Assembly: GCF_017982655.1 (NCBI RefSeq)
Contig: NZ_JABXYX010000019.1
Coordinates: 41,757-105,756 of the forward strand
Direction of reading: 5' to 3'
Source of the DNA: Brasilonema sp. CT11
GTDB taxonomy: Bacteria > Cyanobacteriota > Cyanobacteriia > Cyanobacteriales > Nostocaceae
Length of the DNA stretch: 64,000 nt
Position 1 is the stretch's first letter, and each line of letters starts with the position of its first letter. Below are positions 47,508 through 56,109 of this stretch, in pieces. The notes below the pieces were generated by a model that was not told the DNA's origin, did not search any database, and saw nothing but the letters and a program-made list of their open reading frames with translations. A program made the position numbers and the translations under genes.

Positions 47508-48875
47508 TTATTTCACCCACACAGTTTTCACATTGACGAACTCATGTATACCTTGGATACTCAATTCCCTACCATATCCAGAACGTTTAATTCCACCAAA
47601 GGGTAAGCGTGGATCGGACTTTACCATACCGTTGATAAATACCGAACCTGCTTCGATTTCTTCGATGAGGCGATCGCGTTCTTGGGAGTTGGTTGTCCAA
47701 GCACTCGCGCCTAAGCCAAATGGTGTGGCGTTTGCAATTTTTATCGCTGCGTCAATATCCGGTACACGAAATAACATCGCCACCGGACCAAAAAATTCTT
47801 CCTGCGCCACGGGATTATCTGGGGAAATATCCGTGAGAATGGTTGGTGGATAGTAGTTACCAGGACGATCTGATAAAGCATGTCCGCCTGTTAAAACTTT
47901 TGCCCCATTCTTGACACCGACTTGTACCTGCTGGTCTAAGTCTTTGATAATATCAGGAGTTGCCAATGGACCCAAGTCAGTTTCGCTTTCCATTGGATCG
48001 CCAATTTTCAGCGCTTGAAATTTCTCTAGTAGTAGCTTTTCAAATTTGTCTGCTATTGTCTCAACGACAATGAAGCGTTTTGCTGCAATACATGATTGCC
48101 CGTTATTCAACATTCGCGCTGTTGTTGCAGTGGCGACAGCTGCTTCTAGGTCTGCACTTTTCAATACAATAAATGGATCACTTCCTCCCAATTCTAGGAC
48201 GGTTTTTTTTATTTGTTTTCCACAAGCTGCGGCTAAACTTGCGCCTGCTGGTTCGCTACCTGTCAACGTTGCTGCTTTGACTCGATCATCACTCATCAAG
48301 TCAGCAACTTTGGCAGCACCTATCAATAGAGTTTGAAATACGCCTGTTGGAAAACCTGCTTTTTGTATAATTTCTTCTATTGCCAAAGCACACTGGGGAA
48401 CGTTGGAAGCATGTTTGAGTAATCCAACATTCCCTGCCATCAGTGCAGGTGCGACAAAGCGAAACACTTGCCAAAAGGGAAAATTCCACGGCATGACTGC
48501 GAGAATAATGCCTAGTGGTTGGTATTTTACAAAACTATGGCTTGCATCGGTTTTTACGGTAACATCAGCCAGAAATTCTACAGCGTGTTCAGCGTAGTAA
48601 CGACAGACGTGGGCACATTTTTCGACTTCGGCGATCGCCGCTTTGAAAGGCTTACCCATCTCCAGCGTCATAATCTTGGCAAAATCTGCTTTTTCTTGGT
48701 CTAAAATGTCAGCAGCTTTTTGCATCCAAACAGAACGTTCTTGAAAAGAAATTTTCTGGTACTTCTCAAAAGCCTGTTGTGCCAAATCTAGTTTCTCAGC
48801 AATTTCTGCATCGTTTAATGGCTCAAAAGTTTTCAGCAACTCTCCAGTTGCAGGATTAATTGTGGCGATAGCCAT
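47508..48875 (-). CDS. gabD: Succinate-semialdehyde dehydrogenase (NAD(P)+)
   Basis: This 455-aa aldehyde dehydrogenase oxidises succinic semialdehyde to succinate. It starts MAIATINPATGELLKTFEPL. The cofactor motif MPWNFPFWQVFR lies near residue 130, the general-base Glu in VLELGGSDPF near 230, the catalytic Cys in NNGQSCIAAKRF near 264 and the late motif EEFFGPVAMLFR near 362. A strong GGGAGG sits 7 nt upstream of the ATG. First gene of a two-gene operon with the ThDP decarboxylase, the cyanobacterial TCA-closing shunt. Confidence 0.93.
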   Translation of the reverse strand: MAIATINPATGELLKTFEPLNDAEIAEKLDLAQQAFEKYQKISFQERSVWMQKAADILDQEKADFAKIMTLEMGKPFKAAIAEVEKCAHVCRYYAEHAVEFLADVTVKTDASHSFVKYQPLGIILAVMPWNFPFWQVFRFVAPALMAGNVGLLKHASNVPQCALAIEEIIQKAGFPTGVFQTLLIGAAKVADLMSDDRVKAATLTGSEPAGASLAAACGKQIKKTVLELGGSDPFIVLKSADLEAAVATATTARMLNNGQSCIAAKRFIVVETIADKFEKLLLEKFQALKIGDPMESETDLGPLATPDIIKDLDQQVQVGVKNGAKVLTGGHALSDRPGNYYPPTILTDISPDNPVAQEEFFGPVAMLFRVPDIDAAIKIANATPFGLGASAWTTNSQERDRLIEEIEAGSVFINGMVKSDPRLPFGGIKRSGYGRELSIQGIHEFVNVKTVWVK

Positions 48876-49247
48876 ACCCTGACCTCCCCGTTAAAAATTT
48901 ACCTAAGTTAGCATCCATACGTTGCAGACACCTTTTATGGAAGCTACATTTCAAATTGTAGTCTTTCAAAAAATGCTTACTTTACTTATATTAAAATTTT
49001 GCAATTCAAATTGAAACAAGCTATACATATTGTTTATGTATTTATGCTTACAATCTACGCTAAGCGAGTATGCATTTCATTGACCCTGGTTGATTGTAAC
49101 AGGAGGTGACACTGTGATGAAAAATAAATTTCAAATTTAATATCTTTTTTAGGTTTGAATTATAAAATTAAGTGAGAATAACTCTTCAAACCTATAAGCA
49201 TAACTGTACTCAGCGGATTTTTTGATGTTTTTGCAAAAAACCTTTGA
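48876..49247. other. Gap with an isolated ribosome-binding site and mini-ORF
   Basis: Most of this AT-rich stretch is unassigned. At 49101-49109 AGGAGGTGA precedes ATG 49117, which opens a 7-codon frame (MKNKFQI, stop at 49140). An inverted repeat AGGTTTGAA...TTCAAACCT (about 49152-49192) lies on the 3' side of the cyclase gene and may act as its terminator. Confidence 0.45.
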
Positions 49248-50852
49248 TTAGTGCATTTTTGTTCGATAAATCTTGACTAATCGATTGATACCTTTGAAGC
49301 GATAATCTCCCATCTCTAAAAAGCAGGAAGGATGTGATAGTGTTGTATAAGTATCTTCACTGACAACACATTCACCTGGTGGGCAAATTGCTTCCATCCG
49401 TGCAGCCAGATTAATTGTGGCTCCTAATGCTGTATATTCAACCCTTTGGGAACTACCTACATCTCCAACCACAGCCTTACCACTGTTAATAGCAATTCGC
49501 AATTGTAGTGGTTCTGTCCAAAAATTTTTGGCATTAAGATGTTCTAGACGAGTTAACATACCCATAGCAGCAGTGACAGCGCGATCGGCATGATCTGGTT
49601 GTGGTTCCGGGGCACCAAAAAATGCCATAATACAATCACCAATATACTTATCCAAAGTGCCACCGCCAGCAAACACTTCTTGCAACATCTCCTCAAATAA
49701 ATTATTGAGCAAGTCGGCAATGTCAGTTGGCGTTAATCTTTCTGAAATTGCCGTAAAACCCACCAAATCAGCAAACAAGATACTAATTTCACTTTCTTGT
49801 GGAGGTAAACGTCCATTTGGCAATGCACCAACAGCGATCAATTGCTGTACAACTGCTGGTGAATGATAGCGTTCGAGTCTTCGGCGAATGAGTTCTTCGC
49901 TTTTGAGTTTCTCGGCCAACAGCCAACGTTGTACACTAGAAGCGACAAGATTTGCTAAAGCAGAAAAAAAGCTCAGTTCTTCTTCACCTTCTTCTGCCCA
50001 ATGGTGAGAAGACAAATGAGCATCAGCGTAGAGAACACCAACAACCTTATTCTCATCCCATAAAGGCACCGCCATCGCGCTACGAATACCTTTGACTAAA
50101 AGACTATTTTCTCCTGCAAACCTTTCATCATTTTGAGCATCAGCAGTTTGAATAGCAACTTTTTCCTCGAAGACTTTTTGACATATACTACGACTAATCC
50201 AACTGCCATCACTTGGCAGATATTCTTGGTAAGAGAAATTTCTTGTCGCAGCGTTTAATAGTTCTAGTTTGCCAGATCCACTAACATCAATTAATAATCC
50301 CAAACGATCAATACTATTAAGGTAACGAAACACCACTTCCTGAACTTGAGAAAAAATTTCCTTTATTGAAGCTGCGGCAGATAGATTTTTGGCTATATTG
50401 ACTAAGTCTTTCAGGCGGGCGATCGTTTTGTCTTTGATGCCAATATCACCACAGACATTATCAGCGAGAATCCATTGCTGTTGCAATTGTTCAACGTCGC
50501 GAAGAATTGTTATTCCTGGCGAGACAACTCCCTGACTGAATATTGATGAGTCAACAGAACTCAACACGATTTTCAGACACACATCCCCAACCCAAATAAT
50601 ATCGCCGTCTTGCAACTGTTGAGGAGAACTAATCAGATGTTCGTTTAATTGAGTCCCGTTTTTGCTGCCCAAATCCTCAACAGTCCACGTATCGCAAGGA
50701 CTTTTCATAATGCGGGCATGGTAACGTGAAACTCCTCCGGAGATTAAGTATAAGTCACATTGTGGCAAACGACCGATAGTAAAAACATCTTGATGCACTG
50801 TGACGGTTTTTTCAGAATTATCCTCTTGTAGGCGCAGTTTCAGTTTAGTCAT
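49248..50852 (-). CDS. Adenylate cyclase with FHA and GAF domains
   Basis: The 534-aa class III cyclase makes cAMP. Domains in order: FHA (about 5-100, FTIGRLPQCDLYLISGGVSRYH), GAF (about 165-310, RSAMAVPLWDENKVVGVLYAD), then the catalytic domain (about 350-530). The latter shows metal Asp in ISILFADLVGF and YIGDCIMAFFG, the adenine-specifying Lys in GTLDKYIGD, Thr in VEYTALGATIN and transition-state Asn/Arg in NLAARME. These residues favour ATP over GTP. Start at MTKLKLRLQ (50852) is chosen as the usual FHA-proximal start; 50870 and 50894 are open. It resembles Anabaena CyaD-type architecture. The FHA domain suggests control by Ser/Thr phosphorylation. Confidence 0.88.
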   Translation of the reverse strand: MTKLKLRLQEDNSEKTVTVHQDVFTIGRLPQCDLYLISGGVSRYHARIMKSPCDTWTVEDLGSKNGTQLNEHLISSPQQLQDGDIIWVGDVCLKIVLSSVDSSIFSQGVVSPGITILRDVEQLQQQWILADNVCGDIGIKDKTIARLKDLVNIAKNLSAAASIKEIFSQVQEVVFRYLNSIDRLGLLIDVSGSGKLELLNAATRNFSYQEYLPSDGSWISRSICQKVFEEKVAIQTADAQNDERFAGENSLLVKGIRSAMAVPLWDENKVVGVLYADAHLSSHHWAEEGEEELSFFSALANLVASSVQRWLLAEKLKSEELIRRRLERYHSPAVVQQLIAVGALPNGRLPPQESEISILFADLVGFTAISERLTPTDIADLLNNLFEEMLQEVFAGGGTLDKYIGDCIMAFFGAPEPQPDHADRAVTAAMGMLTRLEHLNAKNFWTEPLQLRIAINSGKAVVGDVGSSQRVEYTALGATINLAARMEAICPPGECVVSEDTYTTLSHPSCFLEMGDYRFKGINRLVKIYRTKMH

Positions 50853-51031
50853 GATTTCTATAAAATCCATTCTGGACGCAGAGAATGCCACCATTGCGAA
50901 AGCAAAGGATATACTCAGGGTTACCTTTCACTTTTTCTTGATTACACTCTCAATAGGATTCCAACGACCACAAATAGATTACCCAACCCATGAATTCCTC
51001 GCGACTATACTCAACAATCTCGCCCTACTCC

Positions 51032-51913
51032 TTATGCAGGTGGTAACTCTAAAGGAATTTCACCTAGCAAACCCTTACGAAAATCTGTTAGTAGGCTACG
51101 TGCAGTTTTTTCGACATCACCTTGATAGCGAAACTCTGCTAAAGCAAACATATATTCTTCTCCGGTTAGGGGAGTCGGGTCAAGTTTGTAACGTGATTCT
51201 AACGGATGTTCTGGTATAAAATCAGCAGTATTAACTCGGAGATTTTTCAAAATATCTACTAAAGTTGCTGCGACTATTTGATTGTCGTAAGATGCGTCAC
51301 CGATATCGTCACAAATGGCTAACTTCAAAGCTGCTTCTTGATTTTCCAACTTAAGAGGAATAACACCAGGGGCATCCAGCAATTCCAATTCCTCAGAAAT
51401 TCGCACCCAACGGAGTTGGCGAGTTACCCCAGGACGCGCTGCACTTTCCACCACTCGCCGTTTCAACAGACGGTTGATCAAAGCTGATTTACCAACATTG
51501 GGAAAGCCAATTACCACAGCACGGACTGGACGAGGTAACATCCCGCGACTGTTCCGACGTTCATTAATCGCAACTCCAGCCGCTTGTGCCGCTTTTAACA
51601 CCGCACCCACCCCTTTACCTTGTTGAGCATTAGTAAAATAAGGTACTTCCCCCTGACTCTTGAACCACTTTGTCCACACTTGCTGGACTTGGGGCAAAAT
51701 CATATCGACTCGGTTTAGCACTAATACCCGTGTTTTACCTGTTACCCATTCTCCTATTCGGGGATGGTGTGTTGCCAAGGGAATACGGGCGTCGCGTACT
51801 TCCAGTACGACATCAACAAGCTTGAGATATTCTGTTAATTTTTTTTCAGCTTTAGCGATGTGTCCTGGGTACCATTGAATAATGTTTAATTTATAGTTTT
51901 GAGTTATTGACAT
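51032..51913 (-). CDS. ylqF: Ribosome biogenesis GTPase YlqF/RbgA
   Basis: The 293-aa circularly permuted GTPase for 50S assembly starts IQWYPGHIAKAEKKL. The G4 motif (VLVLNRVDMI) comes before G1 (VVIGFPNVGKSALINRLLKRR), and G3 reads LLDAPGVIPLKLEN, the permuted order of the family. The longer frame from 51979 adds a repeat-derived leader (FDKGQRTKDKEE), so ATG 51913 is preferred. It diverges from nothing nearby; the 5' side is repeat-rich. Confidence 0.92.
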   Translation of the reverse strand: MSITQNYKLNIIQWYPGHIAKAEKKLTEYLKLVDVVLEVRDARIPLATHHPRIGEWVTGKTRVLVLNRVDMILPQVQQVWTKWFKSQGEVPYFTNAQQGKGVGAVLKAAQAAGVAINERRNSRGMLPRPVRAVVIGFPNVGKSALINRLLKRRVVESAARPGVTRQLRWVRISEELELLDAPGVIPLKLENQEAALKLAICDDIGDASYDNQIVAATLVDILKNLRVNTADFIPEHPLESRYKLDPTPLTGEEYMFALAEFRYQGDVEKTARSLLTDFRKGLLGEIPLELPPA

Positions 51914-52339
51914 TTCTTCTTTGTCCTTGGTTCTTTGTCCTTTGTCAAATGACGAAGGACTGTTAATATTGGCGAGCAAACTAATGAAATGAAATCTGTA
52001 GGTTGTGTTAGCAAATTGTAACCCATCACTGAAGAAAACTGAATATAAGAATATTAAAATAATGAACAGCTACCGACGCAGTTAAGAGGCGTGTAGTGGA
52101 AGATGCCCGACCCGCGACCAACGCTTTCCACGATTTGGTGGACAGGTCTTTATCCAAGTGATGAAATTCATGACTGCTAACTGATAACTGATAAGTGTTA
52201 AAAACCACAGATGCACACAGATTAACACAGATAAATCATCCGTGTGCATTTGTGTTAGTGTATCGTTGGAATTTCATGACATTAACGTTTGTAAGAGTCT
52301 TATTATAAAATTTTAGGCATACAGTAGCAAATGGCGTAT
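51914..52339. other. Gap upstream of ylqF, repeats only
   Basis: It holds CTTTGTCCTTGGTTCTTTG-type repeat (about 51919-51945), CTGATAA units near 52180-52195 and a CACAGATGCACACAGATTAA phrase near 52206. No gene is seen. Confidence 0.5.
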
Positions 52340-52711
52340 CTACTTTGACTGATGTATAATTATTCTATTCCCATCAGGGTCATAAGCGTAAATTTCCCTA
52401 CCGTGAGAAGCAGTGAGAATCTCTCCGGGTGGTGAATACCCCAATACATTCAGGTGATCAATAACACTTTCTAAATCACTCACCTCTAAACACAAACTCA
52501 TCTTACTTTTAGCTGAATGTTCAAATTCCGAAAAATGAGTTTGTTTTGGTTGAAAAATACCTAATTTTAAACTAGGAAGTCGGAACTCAGCATAAATATT
52601 TGGGATGTAGGTAGTTGGTTCTATTCCGAGAAATTGGGTATAGAAACCAACTAAGTTTTCTAGATCAAAAGTTGCCAGAGCAATGAATGCATCAGTGTAT
52701 TGAAAAGTCAT
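52340..52711 (-). CDS. VOC (glyoxalase/bleomycin resistance fold) protein
   Basis: A 123-aa single-module vicinal-oxygen-chelate protein: FIALATFDLENLVGFYTQFLGI at the N-terminus, SLCLEVSDLESVIDHLNVLGY in the middle and IYAYDPDGNRIIIHQ at the C-terminus. Metal-binding positions are only partly obvious, so enzyme activity is uncertain. It is 136 bp downstream of a second VOC gene on the same strand. Confidence 0.85.
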   Translation of the reverse strand: MTFQYTDAFIALATFDLENLVGFYTQFLGIEPTTYIPNIYAEFRLPSLKLGIFQPKQTHFSEFEHSAKSKMSLCLEVSDLESVIDHLNVLGYSPPGEILTASHGREIYAYDPDGNRIIIHQSK

Positions 52712-52847
52712 CTCAAGCAGTTGCGTAAAGTCTTTATTCTGCTGTAGTAAGTAGGTAGGCGTAATTAATTCGTAGATAGCAGTAGTGCGAGCGTCTCGCT
52801 CGCGGGCTGTCCGGCCCGCACTACATCTTATATTTAATTAAACCCAC

Positions 52848-53390
52848 TTACTTAACTGCTATAGCTGGTTTGTGTTGAATATCCCTGTCTGGATCACCCA
52901 ACTCGCGCAAATTGGCTGCAAACTCTAGCATAATGCCATCAGGGTCATAGAAATAAACAGAGGAAATAAATGTATTTTCGTCAACTTCAAGAACAATACC
53001 AGAGGGAACATCTGCGTGATGTACAATAGGTGTCGCTACTTGGACGCCTTTAGCAATGAGTTTTTCTCGATACTCCTGAAGTTTTTCAAACGGAACATTG
53101 AACGCCAAATGGTTTAATGAGCCGTGTGCTGAAGTGAGATTGCCAATTTGCCAAGCATCAGGTCTGACGGATGCTATACCAGGAGCAGCTTGTGGTGCTT
53201 GTGGAAACCAAAAAAAGGCGATCGCCTCTCCAGTGCCAATATCAAAGAAAAAGTGCTGTCCACCATCTGGTAAAGCTATAGTTTTTATTAACTTCATACC
53301 CAGTGTGTTGGTGTAAAAGTCCACAGTGCGTGCCATATCTTTACACACCAAGGCAATATGATTTATTCCTTGTATTTGAAACTCGTTCAT
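52848..53390 (-). CDS. VOC family protein
   Basis: The 180-aa protein has INHIALVCKDMARTVDFYTNTLGMKL (first metal-binding His at residue 10), GSLNHLAFNVPFEKLQEYREKL and SSVYFYDPDGIMLEFAANL (Glu ligand). It looks like a ring-cleaving dioxygenase or glyoxalase relative with the His/His/Glu metal set intact. Its ATG lies 2 bp after the fdhD stop, so it is probably translationally coupled to fdhD. The substrate is unknown. Confidence 0.87.
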   Translation of the reverse strand: MNEFQIQGINHIALVCKDMARTVDFYTNTLGMKLIKTIALPDGGQHFFFDIGTGEAIAFFWFPQAPQAAPGIASVRPDAWQIGNLTSAHGSLNHLAFNVPFEKLQEYREKLIAKGVQVATPIVHHADVPSGIVLEVDENTFISSVYFYDPDGIMLEFAANLRELGDPDRDIQHKPAIAVK

Positions 53391-53392
53391 TG

Positions 53393-54244
53393 CTATCCCT
53401 TGTTTTTAGAAACGTTTATTCTCTCAAAACCAGTGTAGACATTGAACCGTTCCCCTCGCAAAAATCCTATCAGAGTAATCCCAAATTCTTTTGCTACAGA
53501 CACTGCTAAACTACTAGGGGCTGAAACAGAACAAACAATGGGAACACCAGCAGCTGTAGACTTTTGTAAAATCTCAAAGCTAGAGCGTCCGCTTACCATG
53601 ACGATATGATCGCTTAATGGTAACTGCTCACTCAGCAATGCTGAGCCTATTAATTTATCCAAAGCATTGTGACGCCCCACGTCTTCATGCAAATTCAGCA
53701 GCTGTCCTTGGGCATCAAACAAAGCCGCAGCGTGCAAACCTCCTGTAGCCTTAAATATACCTTGAGCCGCTCGCAGCTTATCTGGTAAATCATAAATCAT
53801 CTCAGCAGTCACAATGGGTTGTGGAAGAATAACCGGACAACCTCGTAAACGCAAAGCCTCTAGACTTGCCTTACCACAAACTCCACAGGCACTTGTTGTA
53901 TAAAAATGTCTTTCCAAAGGCTGTAAATCTGGATTCAAACCCTCTCGAAGGGTAACATTCACAATGTTGTAGCGTTGCTCAATCTCTACAGATTTATCCA
54001 CGCAGTAACTCATGCGTTGGATATCTTCTTTACAACTAATAACCCCTTCACTGTAAAGAAAACCAGCAGCCAGTTCAAAATCTGCCCCTGGTGTTCGCAT
54101 GGTAATAGCTATCGTTTTTTCAGGAGAGACTAGGCGAATTTCCAAGGGTTCTTCTGTGGTTAGTTGGTCTTGTCGAGGGCGTACTTGACCTTTTTCTACT
54201 ACCCAGACAGTAGCTTTGCTTTTACTACCAGTTTGCGTTTTCAT
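53393..54244 (-). CDS. fdhD: Formate dehydrogenase accessory sulfurtransferase FdhD
   Basis: FdhD passes sulfur to the molybdenum cofactor of formate dehydrogenases. The 283-aa protein has the essential CxxC in YTTSACGVCGKAS (near residue 125), RTPGADFELAAGFLYSEG, and HEDVGRHNALDKLIG and VSGRSSFEILQK motifs. ATG 54244 (MKTQTGSK) is preferred to an upstream one at 54268. Its likely client is the molybdoenzyme at 56110-58338, also on the minus strand but separated by the glycerophosphodiesterase gene. Confidence 0.94.
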   Translation of the reverse strand: MKTQTGSKSKATVWVVEKGQVRPRQDQLTTEEPLEIRLVSPEKTIAITMRTPGADFELAAGFLYSEGVISCKEDIQRMSYCVDKSVEIEQRYNIVNVTLREGLNPDLQPLERHFYTTSACGVCGKASLEALRLRGCPVILPQPIVTAEMIYDLPDKLRAAQGIFKATGGLHAAALFDAQGQLLNLHEDVGRHNALDKLIGSALLSEQLPLSDHIVMVSGRSSFEILQKSTAAGVPIVCSVSAPSSLAVSVAKEFGITLIGFLRGERFNVYTGFERINVSKNKG

Positions 54245-54508
54245 GCTTCCATCTCTCCATCTGTACACAAAGTATAATTAATCCAAAGAAGAATTTGATA
54301 TTGTTCCCCTGATTTAGAACAGTGTGTGGATGCGTTAGCAATCATTGCAGGTATGAAGGAGTGAGTGTGGAACAATATCACTTCGGTTGTCAGCTTTGAG
54401 CACAGCAGTGTCAAGGTTAAACTCTTTTAAACCTTGTTTTAACCCAAAACTCTATTTTCTTAACCAAAAACTTTGATATTAAAACCTTAGACTCGTTAGG
54501 TTTTAAAT

Positions 54509-55846
54509 ATGCTACGAATTAAAGGTTATCTGTTGCTTCTATGCTTTTTCCTGGCATTATCTGTCTCAATAATCCTAGGAAGTATCAATTTCGCTGGTGC
54601 TATGAATTCCCCAAGTTCCAAGCCGAACGTTTCCAAGCTCAATACTCTCAACGGACAAGCCCCGATAGTCATCGGTCACCGAGGAGGTGGAACTGGGTAT
54701 CGTCCAGAACATACGGTGGGAGATTTTGGGGGTGACAAAATTGGTTCTCACAATCTAGGTATCCAATTCGGTGCAGACTACATCGAACCTGATTTAGTAG
54801 TGACCAAAGACGGAGTCCTCATTGTTCGCCACGAACCTCTGTTGGCAACAGTTAAGACTGATAACAATGGCAATATTACTTACGATAATAATGGCAAACC
54901 CATTATCCAAGAAGCCACAACAAACGTCGTCGATTTTCCAGAATTTGCTTCACGCCTGACTACAAAACTCCTTGATGGAAGTCGTGTCACAGGCTGGTTC
55001 GCAGAAGATTTTACTTTGGCTGAGATTAAGACACTACGTGCGATCGAGCGTCTTCCCAATATTCGCCCCAATAATACCAAGTACAATGGTCTGTTCCAAA
55101 TTCCTACTTTAGATGAAGTTATCAACCTCGCCAGAAAGCGCGAAGCAGAAACTGGTCGCAAAATTGGTATCTATCCCGAAACCAAGCACCCCACATACTT
55201 CGCTGAAGCTGGTAACTACTTGGATGGTACTCCTATCCATGTCAATACTTCACAACTGTTGATTGATAATCTGGTTGCCAACAACTATACCGATCCTGAT
55301 CGCATTTTCATCCAATCCTTTGAGGTCTCTAATCTCAAAGACTTGAAAGAGAATATTATGCCGGCTGCTGGAGTCAATATTCCTCTGATTCAGTTAATAG
55401 ATAGCAGTGGTGCTCCCTATGACTTTGTTTACCACAACGTTGAGAAAACCTACGCCGATATTATTACCCCGGATGGCTTGACACAAATTAAGACTTATGC
55501 GGCAGGAATTGGTCCTGACAAGCGACTGATTGTACCCGCTTCTCCACGATTGGATAATAATGGTCAACCGATTGATATTAATGGAGATGGACAGATCAGC
55601 GATGCTGATAGATTCTTGCGACAGCCAACTTCCCTAGTTAGTGATGCCCACAAAGCGGGTTTACTATTGCATCCCTACACCTTCCGCAGCGATTCATATT
55701 TTCTGTCACCTGACTACCAAGGTGAACCGCTTCGTGAGTACGAGCAGTTTATCCAACTGGGGATAGATGGCTACTTTACTGACTTTGCCAATTATGGATA
55801 CGCAGCGAAGCAAGAAGCAATAGGTGGCTCACGCAAGCGTCATTAA
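54509..55846 (+). CDS. Secreted glycerophosphodiester phosphodiesterase
   Basis: The 445-aa enzyme hydrolyses deacylated phospholipids to glycerol-3-phosphate and an alcohol. A signal peptide comes first (GYLLLLCFFLALSVSIILGS). The GDPD barrel follows with VIGHRGGG (catalytic His near residue 57), YIEPDLVVTKDGVLIVRHEPL (metal Glu/Asp and second His) and IGIYPETKHPTYF. The long form with inserted loops matches periplasmic GlpQ-type enzymes. It is flanked by minus-strand genes. Confidence 0.93.
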   Translation: MLRIKGYLLLLCFFLALSVSIILGSINFAGAMNSPSSKPNVSKLNTLNGQAPIVIGHRGGGTGYRPEHTVGDFGGDKIGSHNLGIQFGADYIEPDLVVTKDGVLIVRHEPLLATVKTDNNGNITYDNNGKPIIQEATTNVVDFPEFASRLTTKLLDGSRVTGWFAEDFTLAEIKTLRAIERLPNIRPNNTKYNGLFQIPTLDEVINLARKREAETGRKIGIYPETKHPTYFAEAGNYLDGTPIHVNTSQLLIDNLVANNYTDPDRIFIQSFEVSNLKDLKENIMPAAGVNIPLIQLIDSSGAPYDFVYHNVEKTYADIITPDGLTQIKTYAAGIGPDKRLIVPASPRLDNNGQPIDINGDGQISDADRFLRQPTSLVSDAHKAGLLLHPYTFRSDSYFLSPDYQGEPLREYEQFIQLGIDGYFTDFANYGYAAKQEAIGGSRKRH

Positions 55847-55910
55847 GTCAAAATAAATTAGATTTGCGATTTTGGATTTTGGATTTTGGATTTTGGATTC
55901 TAACTAATTC

Positions 55911-56000
55911 AGGACTTACGCAAAATTATGAAAAAATAAACCGCAAAGGACGCAAAGAGCACGAAGGTAAGAGGTTTCAAAGGGTTTTTGCGTAAGTCCT
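55911..56000. mobile_element. 90-bp MITE-like element
   Basis: AGGACTTACGCAA at the left end and its complement TTGCGTAAGTCCT at the right end enclose a short core (CCGCAAAGGACGCAAAG). The flanks both carry the GATTTTGGATTCTAACTAATT phrase (about 55888-55909 and 56045-56067), so the area has been locally duplicated as well. Confidence 0.75.
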
Positions 56001-56109
56001 AATAAAGAAATCTAAAATCCGGCAATTTTAGATTTGCGATTTTGGATTTTGGATTCTAACTAATTAACCCAATTCAAAATTTAAAATCTAAAATCCAAAA
56101 TTGTCTGAC

